Shown here piece after piece: positions 24,757 through 32,971 of a stretch of 64,000 bases of DNA (its first letter is position 1; every line of letters starts with the position of its first letter). Made by a program: the position numbers and the translations under genes. Below the pieces are notes generated by a model. That model did no database searches. It was not told the DNA's origin and saw only the letters and a program-made list of their open reading frames with translations. Origin of the DNA: Clostridiales bacterium (GTDB taxonomy: Bacteria > Bacillota > Clostridia > Christensenellales > Borkfalkiaceae). Where the stretch lies: the NCBI GenBank assembly GCA_015069615.1, contig SVIF01000002.1:1-64000 (forward strand). Direction: 5' to 3'.

Positions 24757-26085
24757 TTATTTTCCAAAATGACTACGAATCAGTTTCGCAGTATAATCTA
24801 GCATTTCCTTTTTCATGCCCGGATATACGCCCACCCAAAGGGTGCGTTGCATAATGTTGTCCGTGTTGGTAAGTTCGCCAACTACGCGGTATTCCGTACC
24901 TTCTTTATCTCTTAAAGAGTCAAAGCAAGGGTGGCGAATAATGTTGCCCGAGAATAGCATACGCGTTTGTACGTTATGCGATTCCAACAGTTCGGTAACA
25001 GCATCACGGGTGGCGTTATCCTTAAAGGTCATAAGGAAGCCGAACCAACTAGGATCACTGTTTTCTTCTGCAACGGGAAGCATAACTTCATCTGCAACGG
25101 GCGTAAGTAAGTCCTTTAAGTATTGCCAGTTTTGCTTTCTTTTTTCCACAAAGGTGGGGAATTTCTTTAATTGCGCGCAACCAATAGCTGCTTGCAGGTC
25201 GGTTGCTTTTAAATTGTAACCCAGGTGCGAATAAACGTATTTGTGATCGTAACCCTTAGGTAATAATCCGTATTGACCGTCGTAACGGTGGCCGCAACGG
25301 TTATCCATACCGCTGGGGCAAACGCAATCACGCCCCCAATCGCGCAAGGACTGCGCAATTTTCTTAAGAAGGGGATTACGCGTATAAACGGCACCGCCTT
25401 CGCCCATAGTCATGTGATGGGGAGGATAGAAACTGCTGGTACCGATGTCCCCCCAAGTACCCGTAAAGCGGGTTTCGCCGTCAATGGTGTAGCGGCTACC
25501 AAGTGCGTCGCAGTTATCTTCTACCAGCCATAAGTTGTGCTTATCACAGAATTCTTTTACCGCCTTTAAGTTAAAGGGGTTACCTAAGGTATGCGCAATC
25601 ATCACCGCTTTGGTTTTGTTAGAAAGCGCTTTTTCTAACATATTTACGTCAATATTGTAACTTTGCGCATCCACGTCTACGAAAACGGGAACCGCACCGT
25701 ATTGCATAATGGGGGTAACGGTGGTGGGGAATCCGCAAGCAACCGTAATTACTTCGTCCCCGCGCTTAATTTGGCGTTCCTTTAGTAAGGGGGAGGTCAA
25801 GGTCATAAACGCAAGCAAGTTCGCACTGCTACCGCTGTTTACTAATAAACAAAAGGGAACACCCAAATATTTAGCAAGGCCCTTTTCAAATTCATCCGTA
25901 TATCTACCGCTAGTAAGCCAAAATTCCAAAGCGGAATCTACTAAGGAAAGCATTTCTTCGCTGTCAAAAACACGTGCAGCGTAGGTTACGCGATCCCCTT
26001 CGGTAAAGGGCTTTTCCTTGTTCTTAGCAAAGGTTTCTTCGTAATATTGCTTGGTTAGTTCTAAAATTTTCGATTTCGTATCCAT
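24757..26085 (-). CDS. rfbH: CDP-4-keto-6-deoxy-D-glucose-3-dehydrase (E1)
   Basis: PMP-dependent, iron-sulfur dehydrase that removes the C3 hydroxyl to make 3,6-dideoxy sugars. The aminotransferase fold is clear, with the diagnostic change of the PLP lysine to His223 (SFYPPHHMTMGEGG). The [2Fe-2S] ligands are present as Cys254-X-Cys256-X7-Cys264 (DCVCPSGMDNRC), with Cys192 about 61 residues upstream (C-X57-C in the studied E1). 442 residues, typical. The E3 reductase that normally feeds it electrons is not in this window. Adjacent to rfbG/rfbF and the thiamine enzyme. Confidence 0.93.
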   Translation of the reverse strand: MDTKSKILELTKQYYEETFAKNKEKPFTEGDRVTYAARVFDSEEMLSLVDSALEFWLTSGRYTDEFEKGLAKYLGVPFCLLVNSGSSANLLAFMTLTSPLLKERQIKRGDEVITVACGFPTTVTPIMQYGAVPVFVDVDAQSYNIDVNMLEKALSNKTKAVMIAHTLGNPFNLKAVKEFCDKHNLWLVEDNCDALGSRYTIDGETRFTGTWGDIGTSSFYPPHHMTMGEGGAVYTRNPLLKKIAQSLRDWGRDCVCPSGMDNRCGHRYDGQYGLLPKGYDHKYVYSHLGYNLKATDLQAAIGCAQLKKFPTFVEKRKQNWQYLKDLLTPVADEVMLPVAEENSDPSWFGFLMTFKDNATRDAVTELLESHNVQTRMLFSGNIIRHPCFDSLRDKEGTEYRVVGELTNTDNIMQRTLWVGVYPGMKKEMLDYTAKLIRSHFGK

Positions 26086-26089
26086 GGTA

Positions 26090-26959
26090 TTATAGTTCCT
26101 TTTCGTTTATTTTTTCTTTGATGCTTGTATAATAAGAAATTAAATTTGTTAGCGAAGTATCAAAAGGGGTAAAAGTGAAGTCCTTGATAGCGGAAAGCAG
26201 TTTTTGGTTGCTTGCCGTATAATCATAGCCCGTACCAAGCACTTTTAATTCGCTTTTACTTTCCGTTTTTTCAATTACGGCTTTCGCAATTTCTTGCATG
26301 GTTAGGGTAAAGGAAGGTACGGCGTTATAATCACCAAAAGGCACGTCTTCGGTAATTATCCGTTCGGTTATTCTGCATAAATCCGCAACGTCCACGTAAG
26401 AAAAGGATTTATCTTGGCGGATTTCAAGGGGAAGATCAAACAAAGCCTTACATATCGCGTTGGAAATAAAGCGCATAGTGTAATCTTCGTATTTTCCGTA
26501 TACGCCGAAACAGCGCAAGTTATAACCGTAATTATCTTCCTTCATCATCCGTGTTTCCACGTAACGGGGAAAACCCGTTTCATCACGGGGAATCACCTCA
26601 CCGAACTCGTTTTCGGTAATGAAGGAAAGGGAACGGGTCATCATGTCGTATTCACTGCCACTGCCGTAGTGTACAAACTTTTTCACCCCGGCGTCCTTTG
26701 CCGCCTTTGAAACAGAAGCGAAAACTAAAAGGTTGATAAAGGTTAAATTTTCTTTATCCACTGCCTTTCTATGCCCGGGTTTTGCAGCGGTATGTAAAAC
26801 TGCATCCGGTTGCAGCTGCTTAAAAAGGTCGGTAAGGGCAGGACAATCCGTAAAATCTACGTCGTTATGCGAAAGGGGGATTACCTCGTGATTCGGGGCA
26901 AAATATTCGCACAAATTTTTGCCGATAAACCCGCGCGCGCCCGTAACGACTATTTTCAT
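26090..26959 (-). CDS. Extended SDR (NAD-dependent sugar epimerase/reductase)
   Basis: Rossmann-fold sugar-nucleotide enzyme, 289 residues. The nucleotide loop is GARGFIG (7-13), and VHYGSGSEYD carries the usual Ser region. The catalytic YxxxK is altered: Tyr133 is followed by Arg137 (RYVETR) with no Lys at the +4 position. Located between rfbG, whose end it overlaps by four bases, and rfbH. By position it could be the reductase step (YerF-like or abequose/paratose-type synthase) that completes the dideoxy sugar. Which product is made cannot be read from the sequence. Confidence 0.78.
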   Translation of the reverse strand: MKIVVTGARGFIGKNLCEYFAPNHEVIPLSHNDVDFTDCPALTDLFKQLQPDAVLHTAAKPGHRKAVDKENLTFINLLVFASVSKAAKDAGVKKFVHYGSGSEYDMMTRSLSFITENEFGEVIPRDETGFPRYVETRMMKEDNYGYNLRCFGVYGKYEDYTMRFISNAICKALFDLPLEIRQDKSFSYVDVADLCRITERIITEDVPFGDYNAVPSFTLTMQEIAKAVIEKTESKSELKVLGTGYDYTASNQKLLSAIKDFTFTPFDTSLTNLISYYTSIKEKINEKEL

Positions 26960-28023
26960 TGTAAAAAGTCCTCAATTTGTCTTAAGGTTACTGCCAGCAT
27001 ATCTTCACCGCGTGCATCCGCCGTATACCATTCTACTGAAACGCGGATGGTATCGTCTGCCGAATAACGGGGGCGGAAACCTAAAACTTCTTTGGATTTA
27101 TCAATATTTAGCATTAAAAGGGAAGCTTCGTGCGGAGCGTTGGGATTTTCGTGAATCTCGTACGTTGCACCAGGAAAATATTTTACAAACAATTGCAAAA
27201 TATCCAAAACAGGTTTGCAGTGCGAAACTTCGGGGCCGATATTATAGTGCCCGGCATAAGAAACGTTATTATATTGTAACGCCGCCAACTTTAGATACTG
27301 AAAAACGGGTTCCATAACGTGTTCCCAGGGGCGTACAGCTTTGGGGTTGCGAATAATAATGGGTTCGCCCTTTAAAGAATAACGAACGCAGTCGGGAATC
27401 AAGCGATTGTCCGCCCAGTCCCCACCACCTAAAACGTTACCCGCACGGCAAGTGGAAATGCTAACGCCGTGTTCGGCAAACTTTTCGGGGTTAAAGAAGG
27501 AGCTTCTGTATGCCTTCGTTACCAGTTCACTGCACGCTTTGCTGTTGGAATAAGGGTCGTAACCGCCCAGTGCGTCCGTTTCTACGTAACCACGGGTTAG
27601 CGAAAGGTTTTCGTATACTTTATCAGTGGTAACGTTTACGAAGGAGCGAACGCTTTTGGTGTGGCGTACCGCTTCTAACACGTTAACCGTGCCCATGACG
27701 TTGGTTTGATACGTCCAAACAGGGGCTTTGTAACTTTCCAGTACAATGGGCTGTGCCGCCATATGAATTACAATTTCGGGTTGAAAATCGGTAAACGCTT
27801 TTAAAAGTTTATCGTAATCTGAAATATCTCCGATAATAGACGTACAAAGTTTATCCCCACCGATTTTTTCAAACATAGAAGGGGTAGTGTTGGGCGCAAG
27901 GGAATACCCTAATACTTTTGCGCCGAATTTGTGCAGTGCCGCAAGCATCCAGCTACCCTTAAACCCGGTATGTCCGGTAAGTAAAACTCGCTTGCCCTTG
28001 TAAAAAGATGCGTAATCAAACAT
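26956..28023 (-). CDS. rfbG: CDP-glucose 4,6-dehydratase
   Basis: Converts CDP-glucose to CDP-4-keto-6-deoxyglucose using bound NAD. The extended SDR motifs are GHTGFKGSW (17-25, typical of this enzyme), VTTDKVYEN (131-139) and Tyr158-X3-Lys162 in DPYSNSKACSE. AGNVLGGGDWADNRLIPD is the conserved substrate loop. 355 residues, normal. Second enzyme of the CDP-sugar pathway, 97 bases after rfbF with a hairpin in the gap. Confidence 0.95.
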   Translation of the reverse strand: MFDYASFYKGKRVLLTGHTGFKGSWMLAALHKFGAKVLGYSLAPNTTPSMFEKIGGDKLCTSIIGDISDYDKLLKAFTDFQPEIVIHMAAQPIVLESYKAPVWTYQTNVMGTVNVLEAVRHTKSVRSFVNVTTDKVYENLSLTRGYVETDALGGYDPYSNSKACSELVTKAYRSSFFNPEKFAEHGVSISTCRAGNVLGGGDWADNRLIPDCVRYSLKGEPIIIRNPKAVRPWEHVMEPVFQYLKLAALQYNNVSYAGHYNIGPEVSHCKPVLDILQLFVKYFPGATYEIHENPNAPHEASLLMLNIDKSKEVLGFRPRYSADDTIRVSVEWYTADARGEDMLAVTLRQIEDFLQ

Positions 28024-28085
28024 AGAATCACCTAATAGTTTTTTTGTTGATAGGGAAATGAAAACCCCCGTAAATTAAACGGAAA

Positions 28086-28109
28086 GCGAGGTAGTCGTTT
28101 TTACCTCGC
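28086..28109 (-). terminator. Hairpin between rfbF and rfbG
   Basis: GCGAGGTA pairs with TACCTCGC (24 bases in all). On the minus strand it is followed by only a weak T-run, so it may attenuate rather than stop transcription or may protect mRNA ends. Confidence 0.45.
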
Positions 28110-28120
28110 AAACCAAAAAG

Positions 28121-28888
28121 TTATACCTTCCAAGGAGCATTGCCCGATTCCCAAAGCGCTTCTAAATCCATTTTGTCGCGCAGGGTATCCATAGGCTTCC
28201 AGAAACCGTCGTGTTCGTAAGCAAACAGCTTGCCTTCTCTTGCAATGTTTTCCAAGGGTTCGCGTTCCCAAGTGGTATCGTCCCCTTCAATGTAATCAAA
28301 AATTTCCTTTTCGCAAACAAAGTAACCGCCGTTAATCCATTCGCGGTTGCCTACTTTCTTTTCTGCAAAGGTGGAAATAGAGCCGTTTTCGCGGATGGAA
28401 ACCAAACCGAATCTTCCGGTGGGGCGTACGGCAGTAAGGGTTACGATACCGCCGCACTTTTTGTGGTATTTAAAAAGTTCCTCAATATTTACGTCCGAAA
28501 CCCCGTCCCCATAAGTTAAAAAGAAGGGTTCGTCCCCAACGAAATCGCGAATGCGCTTAATGCGCCCGCCCGTCATAGTGTCTAATCCCGTATCTACAAC
28601 GGTAACTTTCCAGTTTTCGGAAACGTTTTGATGAACGATACGTTCGCCCGTTTTAAAATCAAAGGTAACGTCGCTATGATACAAAGCGTAGTTGTTAAAA
28701 TATTCCTTAATTACGTACTGCTTGTAACCACCGCAAATGATAAATTCGTTTACGCCGTATTTTGCGTACGTTTTCATAATATGCCATAAGATGGGATTTT
28801 CCCCTATGGTAATCATAGGCTTGGGTTTTAAAAGGGATTCTTCACTGATGCGGGTGCCTTTACCCCCTGCAAGAATGACAGCTTTCAT
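28121..28888 (-). CDS. rfbF: Glucose-1-phosphate cytidylyltransferase
   Basis: Couples CTP and glucose 1-phosphate into CDP-glucose, the entry step for 3,6-dideoxyhexoses. Nucleotidyltransferase start MKAVILAGGKGTRISEESLLKPKPMI, then IGENPILWHIMKTYAKYG, FIICGGYKQYVIKEYFNNY and LTYGDGVSDVNI, all as in RfbF. 255 residues, normal. Its start overlaps the end of gtrA by four bases (ATGA). Confidence 0.95.
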   Translation of the reverse strand: MKAVILAGGKGTRISEESLLKPKPMITIGENPILWHIMKTYAKYGVNEFIICGGYKQYVIKEYFNNYALYHSDVTFDFKTGERIVHQNVSENWKVTVVDTGLDTMTGGRIKRIRDFVGDEPFFLTYGDGVSDVNIEELFKYHKKCGGIVTLTAVRPTGRFGLVSIRENGSISTFAEKKVGNREWINGGYFVCEKEIFDYIEGDDTTWEREPLENIAREGKLFAYEHDGFWKPMDTLRDKMDLEALWESGNAPWKV

Positions 28889-29403
28889 TGGTTTTCCTCC
28901 GTATATTCTTCATTGTCTTCAGTCGTTTCGTTGTTTTTAGTTGCCGCTTCTTCGGGTAACGGCTTTTTCTTGCGGAAAGAAAAGGTCGTATGTCCAACAT
29001 AGCTCATTACGGTGGTAACGAACAAGGTAACAATCATGGCAATGAAGGTGTTCATGCCAAAGCCTTGTACAAGCAGTAGTTTCAGCAAATAATTTACGCC
29101 TAATTGAACGACGTAAACGCTGAAAAAGCGAAGGACTTCACCAACCGACTTTTCTTTGCTTTCAAAAGTAAAATATTTATTCCACAAGTAACTGTGGATG
29201 GTTCCGATTGTGTAAGAAACGATTGTTGCAACTAATATTTGTATGGGGGTGGCAAGTTCTTTGGTGGAAAGGGAAAAGGGGAGTCCCATTAAAAGATAAA
29301 TGCCCAGTTCCACCGAAACGCCAACCACGGTGTTAAGTCCGCCCACTAAGACAAACTTAATTCTGCGGTCCAAACCTTTCAACCATAAAAATAGTTTTTT
29401 CAA
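28885..29403 (-). CDS. GtrA-family membrane protein (flippase-like)
   Basis: GtrA proteins are thought to flip polyprenyl-phosphate sugars made by GtrB. 172 residues with four membrane helices: FVLVGGLNTVVGVSVELGIYLLMG, ILVATIVSYTIGTIHSYLWNKYF, RFFSVYVVQLGVNYLLKLLLV, and FIAMIVTLFVTTVMSYVGHTTFSF. The NKYFTF and F(T)FSF positions are characteristic. An acidic C-terminal tail (PEEAATKNNETTEDNEEYTEENQ region) extends into the cytoplasm. Pairs with the GtrB-like enzyme at 21999. Confidence 0.88.
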   Translation of the reverse strand: MKKLFLWLKGLDRRIKFVLVGGLNTVVGVSVELGIYLLMGLPFSLSTKELATPIQILVATIVSYTIGTIHSYLWNKYFTFESKEKSVGEVLRFFSVYVVQLGVNYLLKLLLVQGFGMNTFIAMIVTLFVTTVMSYVGHTTFSFRKKKPLPEEAATKNNETTEDNEEYTEENQ

Positions 29404-29416
29404 AAAAACACCTTCT

Positions 29417-30196
29417 TTATCTAATATTTTTTAGACGTTGTTCTAACATTGCAATGCGGGCACTGTTTTCTCCTGCCATGGCCGAATATCTTTGTTTTAA
29501 GTCGTAAATGTAAAGGTATTCAAATTCAATTGCTTTGGAAAGACCAGTGCACATTTTGTCCGTGCCTTTCGTAATATCAAAAATGATTTTGCGTGTTTCT
29601 ACGCGGTCAATAACCCCTTCCAATTTTTTCAGGTTGGGAATGGTGTCTGCGGAAATTGCACCGCCCATACCCGCCAAAAGCCCGCGTGCTTTCACTTTGG
29701 TAAGAATATCTTTGCAAATTTTGAAAATATTTTCGTTTTCAATTTTGCTTCTGTCTAAACCGTAGGAAGCGGAAAGATCCACTCTACCAATCACAACGCC
29801 GTCAATCATGCCGTTGTTCGCGTCTAAAATCGCATCTAAATTGTCATATCCCGTTTTGGTTTCAATGTTGATAAGGAATTTGGTTCCTTCTTCGTTATCT
29901 CCATATACCTTTTTAACGGCACCTTCAAATTTTTGTAGGGCAAAAGGCGTTTCAATCATGGGGGCAATAACGCCGCGGGTAGCAAAAATTTTACTGTCGT
30001 CAATATCCGAAACGGCTTCACATCCGCCGATTTTCAAAAAGATATCACTGTCCGCACGTGCTACAATTTGCGAAAGGGTAATCATTTCGTTAGTGCGGGT
30101 TGCTTCCGCTTCAAATTCGGCCTTCACGCCAACCACGCCGTGGTTTTCTTTAAGGTCGCGAAGCAGTTCCAGCATTCTTTTTTGACTATTGTTCAT
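29417..30196 (-). CDS. HpcH/HpaI-family aldolase
   Basis: Class II metal-dependent aldolase of the HpcH/HpaI/citrate-lyase-beta superfamily, which splits or forms pyruvate- or acyl-CoA-derived aldols. The metal region is visible as INIETKTGYDNLD (Glu) and VIGRVDLSASYG (Asp). 259 residues, normal. First gene of the minus-strand operon, 13 bases before gtrA, behind a promoter at 30254-30282. No catabolic genes accompany it, so it may supply or consume pyruvate or a ketoacid for the unusual sugar, in line with the ThDP enzyme downstream. Its substrate is unknown. Confidence 0.8.
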   Translation of the reverse strand: MNNSQKRMLELLRDLKENHGVVGVKAEFEAEATRTNEMITLSQIVARADSDIFLKIGGCEAVSDIDDSKIFATRGVIAPMIETPFALQKFEGAVKKVYGDNEEGTKFLINIETKTGYDNLDAILDANNGMIDGVVIGRVDLSASYGLDRSKIENENIFKICKDILTKVKARGLLAGMGGAISADTIPNLKKLEGVIDRVETRKIIFDITKGTDKMCTGLSKAIEFEYLYIYDLKQRYSAMAGENSARIAMLEQRLKNIR

Positions 30197-30253
30197 CGTT
30201 TTCTTCCTTTATATGGTATATTTTTGCATACGCTATGCGCAGGCACTATTACT

Positions 30254-30282
30254 AGTTTACCATTTTTATATAACAATTACAA
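30254..30282 (-). promoter_or_regulatory. Promoter of the minus-strand sugar operon
   Basis: On the minus strand TTGTAA (30282-30277), 17 bases, TAAACT (30259-30254), about 58 bases before the aldolase start. Confidence 0.6.
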
Positions 30283-30403
30283 GTGAAATTTGGGGATACA
30301 GAAATTTACTTGTCATCTTTTTTATGACAAAAACAAACAAAGATATAAATATGAAAAATATAAAACATAATACGGAAAAATTAAAACAAGGGGGTAAAAG
30401 TGC

Positions 30404-30432
30404 TTGCTTTTTTATGATGTGAATGCTATAAT
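30404..30432 (+). promoter_or_regulatory. Promoter of the GT87-like gene
   Basis: TTGCTT (30404-30409), 17 bases, TATAAT (30427-30432), 20 bases before the ATG and divergent from the sugar-operon promoter. The 140 bases between are AT-rich with no gene seen. Confidence 0.75.
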
Positions 30433-30452
30433 TTTGAAAAGGAGTTTTTCGT

Positions 30453-31832
30453 ATGGGATTTTCTACTTTTTGTAAAGAGCAAATATCAACGAAGCAATTC
30501 CGCAAGGTGTTTTATGGCGCCCTTGCGGGAGCGTTTTTGATTGCTTTAATTTGTTATTTTTGCGGTTTGTTCTTGTTTAGAATGACCGTTTTGACGCGTA
30601 TTTTTTCGGATTTTTGGGAAACGGTACGTTTTGCAGTAGCAAAGAATCCGTATGATGAAGTGTTTCATTCTTCTTATCCACCCGTATCTTTTTTGGTAGT
30701 ATATCCATTTGCCTTAATTTGCAAACGCGAATTGTTGGAATTGCCCATGGATCAAGCAATATCTTCTGCTCCCTTTTTGTTTGCGTTTTGCTTATTTTTC
30801 TTCGTTTGTATTGTCGTGTCCGCGTTTTTGTTGACTCGGCTTATTTATGGTAAAATCTCGTTTGTAAAAGTTGTTGAACTTTTTTGCGTTACGCTAGTAT
30901 CGTTGCCGGTGCTGTTCATGTTTGTGCGCGGAAACGTTGCCCTCGTTGCATTCGTTTTGGTTTTGGTGTTTTTAAATTTCTATAATTCGCCAAACCGATT
31001 ACTTCGTTTTGTAGCGTATTTATCCATAGCCGTTGCCGGGGTCGTTAAGTTTTACGTTCTGTTTTTCGTGCTGCTGTTAGCAAGAAAAGGTAGAATGTTG
31101 GATTGTTTGCAAATCTTAGTTTTATTTTTACTTCTCTTTATTTTGCCTTTTGGCGTGTACGGTTTTAACTCCTTTAATATTTGGCTTTCTAGGTTGTCCG
31201 GGTTTGTGATTACGCGTTTCCAAGTTGCACACGCACACAATCTTACCTTTGTTCATCCTCTTGTAATTATACATACGATTGTGGACTTTTTGGGTTGGAA
31301 CTGGGATCCGTGGTTAACGGGAATTACCATAGCAGTGCACGTTGCTTTTATTTTGTTTGCCGCAATTCTTACCATGTTTGTAAAGTCTGACTATAAGGCG
31401 TTCACCCTTTGCACGCTTTTGTGTTGCCTTTCTTTGAATCCCGCATACTTATATATCGGAATCTTCTTTTTCCCGCTGTTATTGCAAGATTTAAAGAAGG
31501 AAAGAATCTCTCGGATAAAAGCAGGGTTTTATCTTTTGTTCTTTACTCCGTTAATTTACGTCCATTGGATAGGTGCATATTTGCAAATGTTTGCATGCGT
31601 AACGTTTGCTGTTATAGTTCTTATATCCAGCGTAAAAGAACTCCGCGCTACGTACGGGATAAAATCCATGTGGAAACATATACTTCTTTTGCTTAGCGGG
31701 TTTGTAAATAACGGTAAAAGCCTTGCGGAAAGGGAGTGTGCCGCAGCACAAACCGAACAAGCCGAAGAATCAATGCAAACGCAAGAATGTGTGTCGCAGC
31801 AAGATGCCCTTGGTGATGAACCTTTAGAATAA
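30453..31832 (+). CDS. Polytopic GT-C glycosyltransferase (GT87/DUF2029-like)
   Basis: 459 residues with about ten membrane helices and a hydrophilic acidic C-terminal tail (about 420-459). Features of the polyprenyl-phosphate-sugar-using GT-C family DUF2029/GT87: an acidic FSDFWE after the first helix, AKNPYD, YPPVSFLVVYPFAL, FVRGNVALVAFVLVLVFL and a VKFYVLFFVLLLARKGR stretch in place of the usual KxxP loop. Such enzymes attach sugars on the outer face of the membrane. Divergent from the sugar operon, so it is a plausible acceptor-side partner of GtrB/GtrA. Acceptor and sugar are unknown. Confidence 0.7.
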   Translation: MGFSTFCKEQISTKQFRKVFYGALAGAFLIALICYFCGLFLFRMTVLTRIFSDFWETVRFAVAKNPYDEVFHSSYPPVSFLVVYPFALICKRELLELPMDQAISSAPFLFAFCLFFFVCIVVSAFLLTRLIYGKISFVKVVELFCVTLVSLPVLFMFVRGNVALVAFVLVLVFLNFYNSPNRLLRFVAYLSIAVAGVVKFYVLFFVLLLARKGRMLDCLQILVLFLLLFILPFGVYGFNSFNIWLSRLSGFVITRFQVAHAHNLTFVHPLVIIHTIVDFLGWNWDPWLTGITIAVHVAFILFAAILTMFVKSDYKAFTLCTLLCCLSLNPAYLYIGIFFFPLLLQDLKKERISRIKAGFYLLFFTPLIYVHWIGAYLQMFACVTFAVIVLISSVKELRATYGIKSMWKHILLLLSGFVNNGKSLAERECAAAQTEQAEESMQTQECVSQQDALGDEPLE

Positions 31833-31849
31833 GAGAATTAACAAAATTT

Positions 31850-31876
31850 CGCAGGGTTTTTCCCCTGCGTTTTTTG
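31850..31876 (+). terminator. Terminator after the GT87-like gene
   Basis: CGCAGGG pairs with CCCTGCG, followed by TTTTTTG. Confidence 0.85.
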
Positions 31877-31946
31877 TTTTCAAATTCTAAGAAATTGCAT
31901 GCCGTCAAGTAATAACTTTGCCTTCTTTGCATACACTATTAGCATT

Positions 31947-32675
31947 ATGAAGGAACTTCGCATTACAGAAACGGTGTCAAGAAAGCGGTTGGGCATAATT
32001 GCATCCTCGTTATCTCAAATTTTTCGCGTTGCGGGGGTTAAGGCGAGATATGAGGAAGGGGATAGTACGGCTGCGCTAATTATAGAGATCCCCGAACATT
32101 ATTTAGAGTTTGTGTTTGCCGAAGTTCGCGAAAAACTTGCGGACGTAATTGTGGTAGGTTATAAGTACGATTTCTTTATGCAAAACACGCAATTTTGGGG
32201 CTTGACTGCAGAACAAAAGGAACTATTTTTAACTGCAGTTATTGCTGCTGATTATCTTGAAGATCGCCGTTTTGCCCAAAGGGCAATTATTCTGTGCCAG
32301 GAAATTTCAATAGACGGAATTTATCATTTTAAACTGCAAAAACTTACCGAAAAATGGCAAGAAATATGCACATGCTTGCCTAGTTATTTCGGCGAAGAAG
32401 TGTATCGCAGTTTTATGCAATATTTAATTGATGATTTTTCAGATTCTTCGGTGTATTTGGTGGGGGAAATGGTGTACGATAAACGATACGGCAAACGCAA
32501 CTTATCCCTACTTTTATCCGAAAAACACGTTCCGAATCCCGCACAGGAAATTTTGCTTTGTTGTGCCAAAAATCTACACGTGGTTGGGGAGGAAGAAAGT
32601 AGCGCAATGCCCTTTGTTAAGGATTTTTACGGAAAAAACGTGCGTTTTTACAGCGGGGAAAAACTTGGTTTGTAA
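31947..32675 (+). CDS. YtxC-like protein
   Basis: Probable member of the YtxC family, named from a Bacillus gene that, as here, lies immediately upstream of thrS; that synteny is the main support. The 242-residue soluble protein has a mixed start (MKELRITETVSRKRLGIIASSLSQIF) and the typical middle and end DGIYHFKLQKLTEKWQEICTCLPSYF, FMQYLIDDF. I prefer ATG 31947. No Shine-Dalgarno is visible, and a TACACT hexamer (31932-31937) ends ten bases before the ATG, so the transcript may be nearly leaderless. An in-frame upstream ATG at 31899 has no ribosome site either. Role in sporulation is by name only. Confidence 0.6.
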   Translation: MKELRITETVSRKRLGIIASSLSQIFRVAGVKARYEEGDSTAALIIEIPEHYLEFVFAEVREKLADVIVVGYKYDFFMQNTQFWGLTAEQKELFLTAVIAADYLEDRRFAQRAIILCQEISIDGIYHFKLQKLTEKWQEICTCLPSYFGEEVYRSFMQYLIDDFSDSSVYLVGEMVYDKRYGKRNLSLLLSEKHVPNPAQEILLCCAKNLHVVGEEESSAMPFVKDFYGKNVRFYSGEKLGL

Positions 32676-32692
32676 AAACCTATGAAAAACCC

Positions 32693-32721
32693 TTGACAAG
32701 TACAAAAAAATAGAGTAAAAT
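32693..32721 (+). promoter_or_regulatory. Promoter of thrS
   Basis: TTGACA (32693-32698), 17 bases, TAAAAT (32716-32721). Confidence 0.9.
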
Positions 32722-32737
32722 ACAAGTAATTTCATAC

Positions 32738-32950
32738 GGAGAGAAAAAGACAAGTACGTTTTCTTTTGTGACAGATAGAGACGGGGCGATTGGTGTAAGC
32801 CCACGCGTAAAAGGAAAAAAGAAACCACTTTTTTTGCCGAACGGCACGGCGTTTCCGTGCAAAAGAGTGGCCCCCGAAAAGGGGCAAATAAGGTGGAACC
32901 GCGGATAAAACCGTCCTTAAACAGTTGTTTAAGGGCGTTTTCTTTTTATT
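32738..32950 (+). promoter_or_regulatory. T-box leader of thrS (threonine specifier)
   Basis: tRNA-sensing attenuator. The T-box sequence AAGGTGGAACCGCG is at 32890-32903. Stem I contains an AGAGA purine stretch, the distal loop GATTGGTGTAAGCCC, and on its 3' side a candidate specifier ACC (32824-32826) followed by a purine, reading threonine. The terminator stem CCTTAAAC-AGTT-GTTTAAGG (32915-32934) ends in GGGCGTTTTCTTTTT. Uncharged tRNA-Thr would pair with specifier and T-box and allow thrS transcription. Confidence 0.93.
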
Positions 32951-32971
32951 AAACAAAGGTAGGTAAACAGT

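Noticed and set aside
30324-30422. Small plus-strand frame of about 32 codons before the GT87-like gene
   Set aside because: No ribosome site, low-complexity Lys/Asn content, and it overlaps the promoter at 30404-30432.
32384-32956. Several minus-strand open frames across ytxC-like end and T-box
   Set aside because: They lie over the thrS leader and a coding gene and have no ribosome sites.
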